A stretch of 27,455 nt of DNA from Scenedesmus sp. ARA3 (Eukaryota > Chlorophyta > Chlorophyceae > Sphaeropleales > Scenedesmaceae), in contig RWJK01001101.1 in NCBI GenBank assembly GCA_004335835.1, positions 1,792-29,246 of the forward strand, read 5' to 3'. A model generated the notes under the pieces. It was not told the DNA's origin and did not search any database. It saw nothing but the letters and a program-made list of their open reading frames with translations. Below are positions 1-10,199 of the stretch, piece after piece. How positions within the stretch are numbered: position 1 is the stretch's first letter; each line of letters opens with the position of its first letter. The translations under genes and the position numbers were made by a program.

Positions 1-54
<54 letters not shown>

Positions 55-263
55 AGGTACACGTCACCAGGCCACAGGCATTGCCAACATTGGGCGAATG
101 CATGATCTGATGCACTTTGCTGCTGCTGCCGCTTCTGCTGCTGCTGCTGCAGGTACATGGCACCTGGCCACGCAATATCCAGCATTGCCAACATGCAGCT
201 GCACACATGCTCTGACGTAATCTGCTGCTGCTGCTGCTGCTGCTGCTGCCGCTGCTGCTGCAG
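1..263 (+). repeat. Exon-A 5' border echoes with (CTG)n tracts, intronic
   Basis: Three times a CTG tract ends in CAG and is followed by GTACATGGCACC-like sequence. The third (exon start 264) opens into the real exon. The copies starting at 57 and 153 resemble its first 40 or so bases (CCAGGCCAC, GGCATTGCCAACAT) and then decay. Spacing is 96 and 111 bp. The first 56 bases are an almost pure CTG tract. This is read as tandem duplication of the intron-exon border. Confidence 0.75.
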
Positions 264-1756
264 GTACATGGCACCCGGCCACGCAATATCGGGCATTGCT
301 AACATCGGCCGGGGCGGCAGAGCCGCCAGTTACAACTGGAACAGAGCCCGAGCCAGCCTAGGCAGTGCCACTGCCGGTGTGCTGGCAAAGAATCTGGGCA
401 CCGGCGACTTTATAGGCAGCAACACGGTGGGGTTTTGGGGTTTTGATGTGGCTTTCACCCTGGCCTTTCAAATGTCAGTGTTCTGCCTTGGCGTCTCACG
501 TATTCCGAGCACTTTGTTCCATTACCATCTGCCCGTCGCTGCCTGCCTGCTTCTCGTCTACTACCCTCTTTCACGGAAAAAACTGGTGGGCATGTGTGGC
601 GCATTCACAGACGGCGACTACAGAGCAACTAACACCCTTTTAAACACCACCACCAGGCATGCATATGCGCAAGAGTTTGATGTATGTGCGTTCCAGGAAT
701 CCGCAAAAATATTCTTTTCGCATCTGCCTCTTTCTACTTGCCTGCTCCTCGTTCACACGATTTGAAAACAGGTCGGCGCGGGAGGCGCATTCACAGACGG
801 CGACTACGGAGCAACGGGCACCTTACTTGACAACCGCGCCAACACCGCAGCAGGGAACGCTGCAGCGGGCTACTTGAACTTGAACCGAGCATATCTGGAA
901 GATGCTCTTGCAGCAAACGATCCCGGCGCGTCTGCTGCGACTGCGGTCGGCAATGCGGTCGCGGGCGGCATCACGATTGCCATTGCAGACGAGGGTGGCG
1001 CATTTATTGGAGAGTGAGTCTGGGGTTTAGGATGCAGTATGTGCGGGGTTTTGGGGTTAGAGGTTTTTAAATTTGTTGCGTTGGAGGGGTAGGGTGCAAG
1101 GCGCATGGTTTATGGTTGAGGGGTAGGGTGCAAGGTTCATGGTTTATCATCATCGAGGCACGGTGGCAGCCACTCAGCAGATGCACCGATCAACGTGGCG
1201 GATGAAGGCAACGCGTGCAATGCAGAGCGTGTCTTGAGAGTGCAGGCTTTAGGTTACAGGGCTTGAAGTTGCAGTGCTGAGGTCTAGGGAATGAGTGAGG
1301 GATCAGTCCATCAACGTCATTGAGGCGGACGAAGGCCGCACGTTCATCGGAGAGTGAGTTTGGATGCAGGGTGTGCCAGACTTCAGGGTCTGCATTGGCA
1401 AATGTAATTGCTGGGTCTCAGGTGCAGGGATCTTGGTGTCAGTTGCTGAGTTTAACAGATGGCCGGATGTTGTTGCCGCACCTAACATAACAGTTACAAC
1501 AGGAGTTTCACACATTCAAACCCTTGCTGATATGACGCCCGCTGCTGCCGCTCTTGCCACAGCTACAACAATGAATTTGATACAAACGAAAATGACGTCA
1601 GCGCCACCACGCACGGCCGCGGCACAGCACAGGCCGGCCAGATCAACATCGCAATGCAACGACTGACACCTGATCTGCTGCTGCTGCTGCGTCGCCCCCC
1701 ACACAACATCCAACTGACAAAATGCAGCTACAACAAGAGAACACACTGAGTCGATA

Positions 1757-1810
<54 letters not shown>

Positions 1811-1900
1811 GCTGCTGCTGCTGCTGCGGCGGCGTCGCCCCCCACACAACATCCAATTAACGAGATGCAGCTACAACAAGAAAACTCCACTGAGTCGATA

Positions 1901-1950
<50 letters not shown>

Positions 1951-4900
1951 AGCTACGACGATGAGTTTGACACCTACGAAAATGACGTCAGCGCCACCAC
2001 GCGCGGCCGCGGCACCGCACAGGCCGGCCAGATAAACATCGCCATTGCACCAAATGACGACACAGCGGTCTCTGGGAATGTCAAGGCCACTGCGGCGCAG
2101 GGCTCTGCAGTTGGTGGCGTGTTCACGCTTACCAACGGTGCCGTGGAGTCGTACCAAGGCATCAACGTGAGTGCGAGTGTAACTACTTACACTGAGCATC
2201 ATCATCACTAGTGACACCACAGGTTTGAATTGCTGATGACAATGGAGTTGGGGGCCATTTGGCGTGTTCACGCTTACCAACGGCGCCGTGGAGTCGTACC
2301 AAGGCATCAACGTGAGTGCGAGTGTAACTAGTTACACCGAAACGCTATTCCACTAGTGACACCGCAGATTTGGATTGATAATGGCGGTACGATCATATGG
2401 CCATATGATCAGTCGTGACTGTGGGCCAAGCGTGTTCACGCTGACCAACGGCGCCATGGAGGTGTACTACGGCATCAACGTCAATGCGAGTAGGGCTATA
2501 ATCATCTGTCGCAGCATGTTCTGCGGTGCTTGCGCGTCGACGTGCATGCATACAGACCACTCAACATTGAACAGGCTGCGCCATGTCTGATCTTGTACGA
2601 CGCCGCAGGTTGATGCTCGTACGGCAGAGTACGATGCCATCGCAGGCAACGTGGGCGTCACACAAGCCGGCACCAACTCCGAGGCAGCCAACTCCGCCAC
2701 TGCAAAATCCACGCTGGGCTCAGCCCTCGCCTTCAACATCGCCAACTCTGCACTCGCGGTACAAAACGAGGTGTGTGGATGTTTGCAGCTTTCGAAGTTT
2801 GCGAGTTACATGCCGCTGGGCTCAGCCCTCGCCTTCAACATCGCCAACTCTGCACTCGCAGTGCAAAACGAGGTGTGTGGATATCAGTTGAGTCACTCAA
2901 AGTTTGCAAGTTACATGCCACTGCCTGTCACTAGAGTGTACGGTCGGTGCCACCAGTGAGTGTTCAGGAGTATGGCCCATGGTGAGGCGTTCACGGCACC
3001 GGCCAATGAATAAATTACAAGCCTACAGGCATCATAGCCAGTGCACACACTGCCACAATTGTAACATGTCACATCGCACTGTAACTCAGGCCTCCGGAGG
3101 CGCTGACGCCACCATGACAATCGGCCAAGCCGCCTGCATCTCAGCAACCCAGTCACTCACGGGAGCCTACATCCATTGCACACACTGACGCATATGTGAC
3201 ATGTTATTTTGTTATGTACCTCAGGCCTCCGCAGGCGCTGACGCCACCACGACAGCCGGCCAAGCCGCCGGCATTTCAGCCACACAGTCACTCAGAGGAG
3301 CCTACAGCCATCACAACTGCACACACTGACACATATTTAACATTTTAAATCGCATGTAACGCAGTTTCATTTCAGCAACCCACTCAGTTGCGGGAGCCTA
3401 CAGCCATTGCACACACTGACACATCTGTAACATGTTATGTTGCATGTAACACAGGCCTCCGGAGGCGCTGACGCCACCACGACAACCGGCCAAGCCGCCG
3501 GCATTTCAGCAACCCAGTCACTCGGAGGAGCCTACAGCCAAGGACAGGCGTCCAGCTCAGCTACCACCATGGATGGCAACGCGGCGTCGATCAGTTCGTC
3601 ACTGGCCGGGGCGTCACTAGTGACACGGTCGATCGCGACCGCGAGTGCCAACTCCGATCAAGGCGCCGCACTCTCATCTGGTTGGGCAGGCGCATTCTCG
3701 GGTGACGCCGACGCCAATGCGGCGTCAAGTGCCGCTACCGTCGTTGGCAATGCAGCAAGTGTGTCTCAAGCATATGGCCTCGGCGTGTTCAATGGAAAGG
3801 CGGCAGTTGCAGGCAGCGCCGGGAGCGAGGCTGGATCAGCTGGCGGGCTGTCGATTGGCGTGGCAACCGGCTTGATCCAGGCGCAGAGCGCGGTAAAAAG
3901 CTCTGCCGAGACCAAAGACGGCCGCGCGCAGTCGGTCGGGGTGTCACTCGCGGCTGCGGGTGTGAACTCCATCTCGAAGTCGACGTCGTCCGCCGCGAGT
4001 GAGACGGGCGACGCCACCTCGGCCGCGATCTCGGTGGGCCTCGGGTTACTCCACGGTGAAGCAGCCGCCACCTCGAGCTCCGGCACCGGCTGCATCGACT
4101 GCGTGTCAGACAGTGTGGCGAACGCGATCTCCACCGGGATCATCGCTGACTCATCGGCCAGGTCTGCGAGTGACACCGACAAGAACCCCGGCAATGCGCT
4201 GGCTAATGCGCTGGCGTTTGGTTTGATCTCGAGGACGAGCAATGGCGGCTCAGCGCGTGTGGCGGTGGGCCCGGGGCAGGCGATCGCGGCGGGCTTTGCG
4301 ATCAGCGGCAGCGAGCGGATCACGGTGGATGATGCGGCGGGTGACGCCGGCGGTGACACCGGCGGTGACACCGGTGGCACCGGTGACGCCGCCGCGGGTG
4401 ACGCCGCTGCGGGTGACGCCGCTGGGGGTGACGAAGGTGGTGACGAGGAAGGTGGCGCTCCAGCAGGAGCTGATGAGGAAGATACTTATGATGGCACCAG
4501 CTTTGTATCTAATCCACCCAAAGCAGAAGGAGAAGGAGAAGGTGACGCAAGCGAGGAAGGTGCAGATGCTGCTGGCAGCGGCAGCGGCGATGGTGCTGCA
4601 GATGAGGAAGGTGCAGAGGGTGACGCCAGTGCAGATGCTGCTGGCAGCGGCAGCAGCAACAGTACTGATGCTGGTGCAGCGGATGACGCAAGTGCAGATG
4701 CTGCTGGCAGCGGCAGCAGCAACAGTACCGATGCTGGTGCAGCGGATGACGCTAGTGCAGAAGCTGCCGGCAGCGGCAGCGACAGCAATGGTACAGATGC
4801 TTCTGGCAACAGTGACGGCAGCAGCAGCGACAGCGGCGGCGCAGATACATCTGGCAGCGACGGCAGCAGCAGCGACGCTGCTGCCAAAGGCCCATCAGAC

Positions 4901-5315
4901 GAAAATGCAGCAGACAAGGACGCCGCGGCAGCAGCAGCAGCAGAGGCAAAGGCAGACATCGGCGCTGCTGCTGGTGCTCCTGGGGATGTTCCCGGCAGGA
5001 CACCTGCCAAGTCACCCCCATCAACAGCAGCAACCTCTTCTAACAAGCGGCTGGGAGCACCACCTGCCATTGCACCCCAGCAGCAGCAGCAGCCGCCAGC
5101 AGCAGCAGCACCTGCTGCTGCACCACCCTCCGGCCCGCTGTACCACCTGCGGCTAGGCAGGGGCTTTCAACTCGGCAAACCTCAGTCAAACTTGGTCAAC
5201 CCTCAGTCAAATTTGGCCAACGCCCAGTCAAACACCCAACAGGGCCTCACTCAGGTTGCCGCAGCACCAGCAGCACATTCCCCGCAGGGACACAAGCTGG
5301 TGCTTGGCATGCCAA

Positions 5316-5346
<31 letters not shown>

Positions 5347-5479
5347 TGCTGGCAGCGGCAGCAGCACGCCAGGTACAATGACGAAGCTGCGCATTGTGCC
5401 TGCATTTGGCAGCAGCAGCAGCTTTTCCAGCTCACCTGACGCATCGCGGCTGCGCACTCAGTCTCCTGAGATGAACAGG

Positions 5480-5570
<91 letters not shown>

Positions 5571-6007
5571 GCAGTAGCAGTGGCTCATCCAGCATACCTA
5601 CAGGAAGCTCTACAAGTGGCAGCCTGAATGACAGGATCCAGGCACTGCTGCGCACAAGCTCTAGCAACCAGCAGCAGCAGCAGCAGGATCCAGAGGCGGC
5701 AGATCCTGGCAGCAGCAGCGGCAGCAGCAGCAGCAGCGGCAGCCAGTTCATGCAGAACCTTCCGCAGGTTGCCATGCTGGGCCCCAACGAGCGCAGTGCC
5801 ATGCCGCAGGAAGGCAGTAGCACAGCGCACAGCGTGCTGCACATGCTGCAGCCTGGCTATACTGAGCGAATGCAGCAGCAGCAGCAGGGTAGTGCGCTGG
5901 CGGCTGTGACGGCTGCGCGGCTTGAAGCTAGGCAGCGCATGATGCAGAGGCGATCAAACACTGGCAAGGCCATGGGCAGGATGCAGGCAGCTTCAGCCGC
6001 CAGCTGA
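264..6007 (+). CDS. Ala/Ser/Gly-rich repetitive protein, 5'-partial, five visible exons
   Basis: I do not recognise the family. Exons inferred: 264-426, 772-1013, 1953-2166, 2609-2770 and 3455-6007 (stop TGA 6005-6007). Phases join without a break: a leading partial codon, then phase 0, phase 2 (GA joined to C makes Asp), phase 0, phase 0. About 1110 residues are visible; the N-terminus lies left of the window. Residues about 50-545 show short tandem units of about 27-31 residues with alternating small residues, a Gly-Asn-Ala or Gly-Gln-Ala turn and a hydrophobic stretch such as VGLGLL. Then follow a Gly/Asp/Glu-rich acidic segment (nt 4330-4560), 21-codon Asp-Ala-Ser repeats, Gln/Pro/Ser-rich sequence, a poly-Ser run and a basic Met/Gln/Arg tail. 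Only two Cys are obvious in the repeats (GCIDCVSDS). No catalytic motif is seen. An extracellular or wall structural role is possible but unproven, since a signal peptide cannot be checked. Exon and frame confidence is good; function is unknown. Confidence 0.72.
480..771 (+). repeat. Echo of the exon-B 5' border and its upstream intron
   Basis: GGCGCATTCACAGACGGCGA at about 599 recurs at about 787 inside the real exon (772-1013). The upstream pyrimidine-rich intron sequence also recurs: CTGCCTGCTTCTCGT near 545 and TTGCCTGCTCCTCGT near 737. The copied exon fragment decays after about 45 bases. The unit spans intron plus exon start, period about 188 bp. Confidence 0.7.
1186..1353 (+). repeat. 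Two echoes of the exon-B 3' border
   Basis: Exon B ends with codons for ADEGGAFIG and the donor GGAGA|GTGAGT at 1013/1014. A copy ending at 1353 reads ADEGRTFIG with an identical donor. A poorer copy near 1190-1225 reads VADEGN and has lost the donor. The intervening intron is also similar (GGGGTTTAGG, GGTTAGAGG blocks). I treat both as intronic relics, because exon B joins exon C in phase without them. Confidence 0.65.
1553..1952 (+). repeat. Exon-C 5' border echoes with three long (CTG)n tracts
   Basis: Exon C starts at 1953 with CTACGACGATGAGTTTGA. A long copy at 1553-1668 carries the same coding sequence (NDVSATT, GRGTAQAGQINIA) before a TGA. Two shorter copies start near 1731 and 1871 (CTACAACAAGA), 140 bp apart, each followed by a perfect or near-perfect CTG tract. 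The last tract directly abuts the true acceptor CTGCAG|CTACG. Confidence 0.72.
2261..2479 (+). repeat. Two echoes of the exon-C 3' border
   Basis: The last 51 bases of exon C (encoding GVFTLTNGAVESYQGIN) recur at 2261-2311 almost perfectly, with the donor AAC|GTGAGTGCGAGTGTAACTA preserved. They recur again at about 2429-2479 with amino-acid changes and a weakened donor (GTCAATG). Spacing is 145 and about 168 bp. The intron between copies (ACTAGTGACACC) is shared, so border plus intron were duplicated together. Confidence 0.75.
2816..2935 (+). repeat. Echo of the exon-D 3' border
   Basis: The final 57 bases of exon D (LGSALAFNIANSALAVQNE) recur at 2816-2872 with only two changes and the same GAG|GTGTGTGG donor. 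The period is 102 bp, and the following intron (AGTTTGC-AGTTACATGCC) is also repeated. The near identity suggests a recent event. Confidence 0.8.
3090..3404 (+). repeat. Three echoes of the exon-E 5' border
   Basis: The real exon starts at 3455 (GCCTCCGGAGGCGCTGACGC). Copies start at 3090 and 3225 with intact CAG acceptors, and a shorter one runs from about 3364. Each runs to a GGAGCCTACA(G/T)CC point, then jumps back into intron sequence (TTGCACACACTGAC). Copies hit a stop a few codons later. The unit is therefore the intron end plus about 85 exon bases. Confidence 0.75.
3455..4325 (+). repeat. Protein-level ~29-residue Ala/Ser/Gly repeats
   Basis: Translated exon E opens with about ten consecutive units of 27-31 residues. 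Each has alternating small residues, a turn such as DGNA, VGNA, DGRA, TGDA or GPGQA, and a hydrophobic Gly-containing end (GLGVF, TGLIQ, AAAGV, GLGLL, AFGLI). The DNA copies are diverged, so this is an old protein repeat, distinct from the young intronic echoes. The alternation would suit a stacked beta structure, which is inference. Confidence 0.6.
4631..4819 (+). repeat. In-frame 63-bp (21-codon) tandem repeat, three copies
   Basis: GCAGATGCTGCTGGCAGCGG begins at 4631 and 4694, with a diverged third copy at 4757. Each unit encodes an ADAAGSGSSNSTDAGAADDAS-like segment. It lies inside exon E, after the acidic Gly/Asp region, and keeps frame. Confidence 0.85.
5484..5570 (+). repeat. Coding (AGC)n tract, poly-Ser
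   Basis: An almost pure AGC tract encodes about 28-30 Ser in exon E. Smaller AGC/CAG runs flank it (5321-5345, 5670-5685, 5708-5740). The sense strand is CAG-type, unlike the CTG-type tracts of this gene's introns. Confidence 0.9.
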
Positions 6008-6114
6008 GACCGTGCCCTTGCAGGAAAGCTGTCCTGCAGCGACTGATGCAGCGGCGGTCACACAGCGGCAAGGCCATGGGTAGGATGCAGGCAGCTTCAG
6101 CCGCCAGCTGAGAC
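5941..6114 (+). repeat. Duplicated 3' terminus of gene 1 (stop codon included)
   Basis: The last 70 bases around the stop codon (GCAAGGCCATGGGCAGGATG to CCGCCAGCTGAGAC, 5941-6010) recur at 6045-6114, period 104 bp, with an identical TGA context. The second copy is past the stop, so it is 3' UTR. It is the terminal-exon counterpart of the intronic echoes. Confidence 0.85.
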
Positions 6115-6209
6115 TGCAACTCCTGCAGGCTTTCCTGCAAGCTGTCCTGCAAGCCTGGCAGCCTGCGATCATGGGAGGGATGTAGGCCGCTGTTTATTCT
6201 TGTTGGTCT

Positions 6210-6214
6210 TGTAA
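6210..6214 (+). terminator. TGTAA poly(A) signal candidate for gene 1
   Basis: TGTAA, the standard green-algal polyadenylation signal, occurs about 205 bases after the stop at 6007. It is the first copy I see in sense downstream of this gene. It would give a 3' UTR of about 220 bases. Confidence 0.45.
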
Positions 6215-7893
6215 AAAGGATAGGCCAGCTGTCTGTCAGGACGATTGTTACTGCCACAGCTGTGCTGCAGTGGCGCACCTTGCTCAGCAAGCTCAGTGAA
6301 CGCTTGTGGCAGCTTGTTGATGGCAGTACTATACAGCAGCGGAGGCTGCGGCGTACGCGAGCACCAGTGTGCGTCTGCATATGAATGGGCTGAGAACTGA
6401 ATCAACGCGTACAGTGCCAGTTGCCTGCTGGAATGCATAAGGTCAAAGACACAATATAGTACTTGGATCCTGTCAGGTGTAGTGGGGTGTAGTGGGTGGG
6501 GTGTTGGGTACCATTCGTTGTCGTTACGTAGCATAATGTCAGGTGTGAACTGCTCGGTCATGTTTGTGTATGCCAGGCTCTGTTGAAGAACTCTTGTTCC
6601 TTATAACTTTGCATGGCGCAAAAGGGATAGGCCACCTGCATGAGGCATCACATCCACGTGGCAGTGCGTTGTGCTGCTGCGCAGCAAAGCACCAAACCAG
6701 TGACCTGATATGCATCTGCTGGTTTGCTGCGGGCAGCACATGTGTGCCTGCACGCAGCAATCAGCCAGCTGCTATTTTCTTTTTCTTCTGCTTTTTTTCA
6801 AAGCCTGCCACAGTCTGTTGTTGTGCTTCTTTGTGAATGCAGAAAAGCAGAAGCAAATTTTAAAAAGAATTGCTGATGCCAGTCGGGTGCGGGTTTGGTC
6901 GGGGTGGTGTAGTCTGGCCTTGGCTGCCAAGTTGGCATGTTGCATCTCCTAGGCATGCTGTCGATGCGCTGTGCCGCTCTTTTTCTATATGTTACCAGGG
7001 GGGACGAAATCTTACTGGCTAGTCACACGCAGCAGTCAAGCAAACCTGACTGCAGGGGCTGTGTTGCGCTTGCAGCATCAGCAGCTGTTGCTTGCGCTGA
7101 GCCGTGAAGGTTGGGACTCAAAAGGTTCCACAGTTGTTGTATCAGCTCAGCGCTTCACTCTAACAGAAGGGCTGGATGCAACCTCATAAGTGTTGGGCTT
7201 AGGCAGTGTAGCGCTTCAAGTTAGCAAGCAAGCAAAAGGCTGCCAAAATGTATGCAAGTGGTGCTGCGCTGTGCTTGCTGCTTGGTGTTGGTGGCCTGAG
7301 AGGCATCAATGATGAAAGTGGGTTTTGTGTTATGTGGAGAGCCGCTCTCCAGGCTATCCAGCGCTGGTCATAGCAGCTTGTTGATCTGCAATCATGTGCT
7401 GCGCTTGCTCTGTGCATGACAAGATGATTCGGGCTCAGCAGTGCACACTCTTGGGCTCGGCGGCGTGGGTGGGCCGCTGAGGGGCCCTGCTGAGGGTGGC
7501 ACTGCAGCATGGCTCTGTGGTTGGATGCTTTTGCAGCAAGCGCAGCCATGACCTTCTTTAAGACGTTCACCTTGGCAAGGTGCACACGGTAATCTTGAGT
7601 TTCTGAGATGACGTCCAGAGGTGCCTCTCTGTATGGTGCCTGTTCTGTTACCAGCTGTTATGCCACAGTACTGTGTGCTACTAGCACATGTACTGCTGTG
7701 CTACTAGCACATGATCCCGTGGGTTCGCTGGCTGCGTTGCAACCCAAGTTGGTTCAAGCTGATTGTTCTCTTCAGCTGAACTTCAAGCGACTTGTTGTAG
7801 TATACTGCTGGCACAAGATTGAACGACAAAGAGCAGCCTTTCCTCGCCAGCACGTCAACCCTGTAGGTGCAAGTTCTGAGTTATCTTAGACAG
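6215..7893. other. Intergenic stretch between convergent genes
   Basis: No convincing gene is seen. A 23-bp direct duplication (CTACTAGCACATG core) lies at 7669-7713. AAAGGGATAGGCCA-type sequence occurs near 6215 and 6624. The longest reading frame, 7199-7585 on the minus strand, has no recognisable domain and no supporting splice structure. Confidence 0.5.
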
Positions 7894-7898
7894 TTACA
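7894..7898 (-). terminator. TGTAA poly(A) signal candidate for bL19c
   Basis: TTACA on the plus strand (TGTAA in sense) lies about 480 bases past the bL19c stop. Between stop and signal the sense strand carries a short CAG tract (8098-8122) and the last-exon echo. Confidence 0.4.
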
Positions 7899-8220
7899 TA
7901 ACCCAAGCGCCACCTCAGCAGCACCGCCGCTGCCGTCCACTGCTCCCGCAAGCGCTGCTGCAGCTGGCCATGCCTTGAAGGCAAGTGCCTCAGTCAAAAC
8001 CCTAAACCCAAACCCCCAGTCACCTAAAGCCACAAGTCAACTAAACCTCAATGCTAGCAGGTGTCTCTGATGTGCTCGGCAAACACACCTCCTGTAAGTG
8101 CTGCTGCTGCTGCTGCTGCTCGCTGAGTGTGGCACAGCACCCTTGTGCCCAACAGCACTCACACTTCCCACTGTGAACTTTCAACTGTGAAATTCTCAGC
8201 GTCACACAGTGGACTGTGAA

Positions 8221-8298
8221 CTTCTCAGTCTGCGGCGGCTGCCTCGTCCTTCTTCACACCGAGAGCTCCCTGTGACTGGCAGGCTCGCTCTTGGCACA
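8221..8298 (-). repeat. Degenerate copy of the bL19c last exon in its 3' flank
   Basis: CTTCTCAGTCTGCGGCGGCTGCC at 8221 matches the end of the real last exon at about 8370-8392, including the stop-codon context. It continues with GAGAGCTCC-TG-GACTGGCAG, as in the real exon, with small indels. Period is about 150 bp. It is past the stop and non-coding. Confidence 0.75.
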
Positions 8299-8373
8299 CA
8301 GGTCCCAGCAACTTCACAGTACGAAGTGCACAGCTGCACACCGTGAACTTCACAGCTTCACGCCGTGAACTTC

Positions 8374-8446
8374 TCAGTTTGCGGCGGCTGCCTTCTCCTT
8401 CCTCACGAAGAGCTCCTTGAGCCTGGCAGACTTGCCGGTGCGGTCA

Positions 8447-8477
<31 letters not shown>

Positions 8478-10155
8478 GCAGCAGCAGCAGCAGCAACAAA
8501 AAAGGTTGGTATGGCAAAACGTGAACTTGTCGCGTGTGTTGTTTCCGCATTATTATGCCCGCCTTCGCGCGTAGCACCTCCAGCCCACCCAGCACAGGGC
8601 TGTTTCCATCGTGATGCTCAGCTGTCACATTTATCCTTTTATTACTGCATTCAAATCTGTCCACCTTTGCACGGCGCAGCACCTCCAGCCCGCGGGGCAC
8701 TGGGCTGTTTAGAACACCATGCTCAGCTGTCACTTCTGATTCAAAATGTGTCGTTTCCGTTTATTAGATCTGCCCACCTTTGCGCGGCGCAGCACCTCCA
8801 GGCCACCCAGCACTGGGCTGTTCAAACTGCAATGCTCAGCGTCACATTCTATTCAAACAGGTGTCATTTCTGCAATTCATATCTGCCCACCTTCGCGCGG
8901 CGCAGCACCTCCAGCCCACCCAGCACTGGACTGTTCAGGAAGAAGTTCATCTCCACACCCACACCCTGCGTTAAAACAGACAAAGTAACACATGGTGTCT
9001 CAAATGTAACTTGATCGGTACCATGATAATGATGAACGCATGCTGTCAAGGACGCGCGAACGCTGCTGAAGCATCATTGTGCAGGCTTGTGCTACACACG
9101 TCAAACAGGACAACAGTCAGCTGGCTGAATTGTTTGAGTGTTGCCACAGCGCCTGTCTTGCTGGCATGGTACTGTATCACAGTGAAGGACATCCCTGTGG
9201 CACTGCGGAACACACAGCAGTGCCGCCACTTGTCATCAATTACCTCCAGCAACGACGCAGGCCGAGTCACTCTACTTCGATAAACAGTAACGCTGTGCAA
9301 AATAACACAGTAACGATGTGCAGCCCGGGGCTCACCTGGAACACGCGGCGCACTGTGATGGTGATGTTGCTGCCGCTGCCTGACTGCGCAATGACAACAC
9401 CCTCCAGGCGCTGCATGTGAAAAGCAGCAGCAGCAGCAGCAGTGTGAGGAAAAGCCAGGCGCAACGTACAGCGGCAGTTGCCCTGCAGCTGCTACTGCTA
9501 GCAGCAGCCGCGAAAGAGACAAAACACAACTTCCAGCAAGTTTACTGCAAGTTTCCTGGAAGGCCGCTCAGCTCTGCATGCTGCCTGTACTTCTTCCTGC
9601 ATGTGCCATGCTGCTATTAAACTTGCAGGAGTTGCAGATTGCTGCCAGCTGCCTGTGTGCGCGGCTACCCCTGCTGTGCTGGGCACATGTCCTGCAAGCA
9701 GCCCTGTTAAGTTATTTACTTTGCAAGCCTTAGCAGTAGCCAAGCGCGGGCACTACAGCTTGCTGCCAGCTACCGCTGTCCGTGTGAGCGGCCTCGCCCT
9801 CCCGTGCTGGGCATGGCACAGCGTCCTGCAAGCTGTATCTACCAAACCCCAGCCCACCACTGTATCTTGTGACGCCACATCGCGTTCGCACTGCTGGTGC
9901 TGCCGCGCCTCTCCTCGCTGCGCTGCACCCGCCTCAACAATGTCTGCGAGCTGCCCTGCCAGCTTGCCCAGCCAGCTGTCCGGCCAGCTGTCCTGCAAGC
10001 TGTCCTGCAAGCTGCCTAGCAAGCTGTCCTGCAGGATGTTTCCTGCAAGCCCTCCTGTAAGCCTGTTTCCTGCAAGCCGCCCACCTGTGTGCGTGTCTTG
10101 CCCTTGCCTTCCTGCACCAGCAGGCCCAGGCGCACCGTGTCACCGATGTTCACCT

Positions 10156-10199
<44 letters not shown>

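Noticed and set aside
1516..2310. 264-codon minus-strand frame with poly-Ala
   Set aside because: It is antisense to gene 1 exon C and its CTG tracts. Poly-Ala comes from reading the CAG strand in the GCA frame.
7199..7585. 128-codon minus-strand frame
   Set aside because: No recognisable domain or splice structure, and random-looking composition; it is between convergent gene ends.
7995..8015. Telomere-like AAACCCTAAACCC
   Set aside because: There is only one full unit plus one degenerate unit, so no interstitial telomere array.
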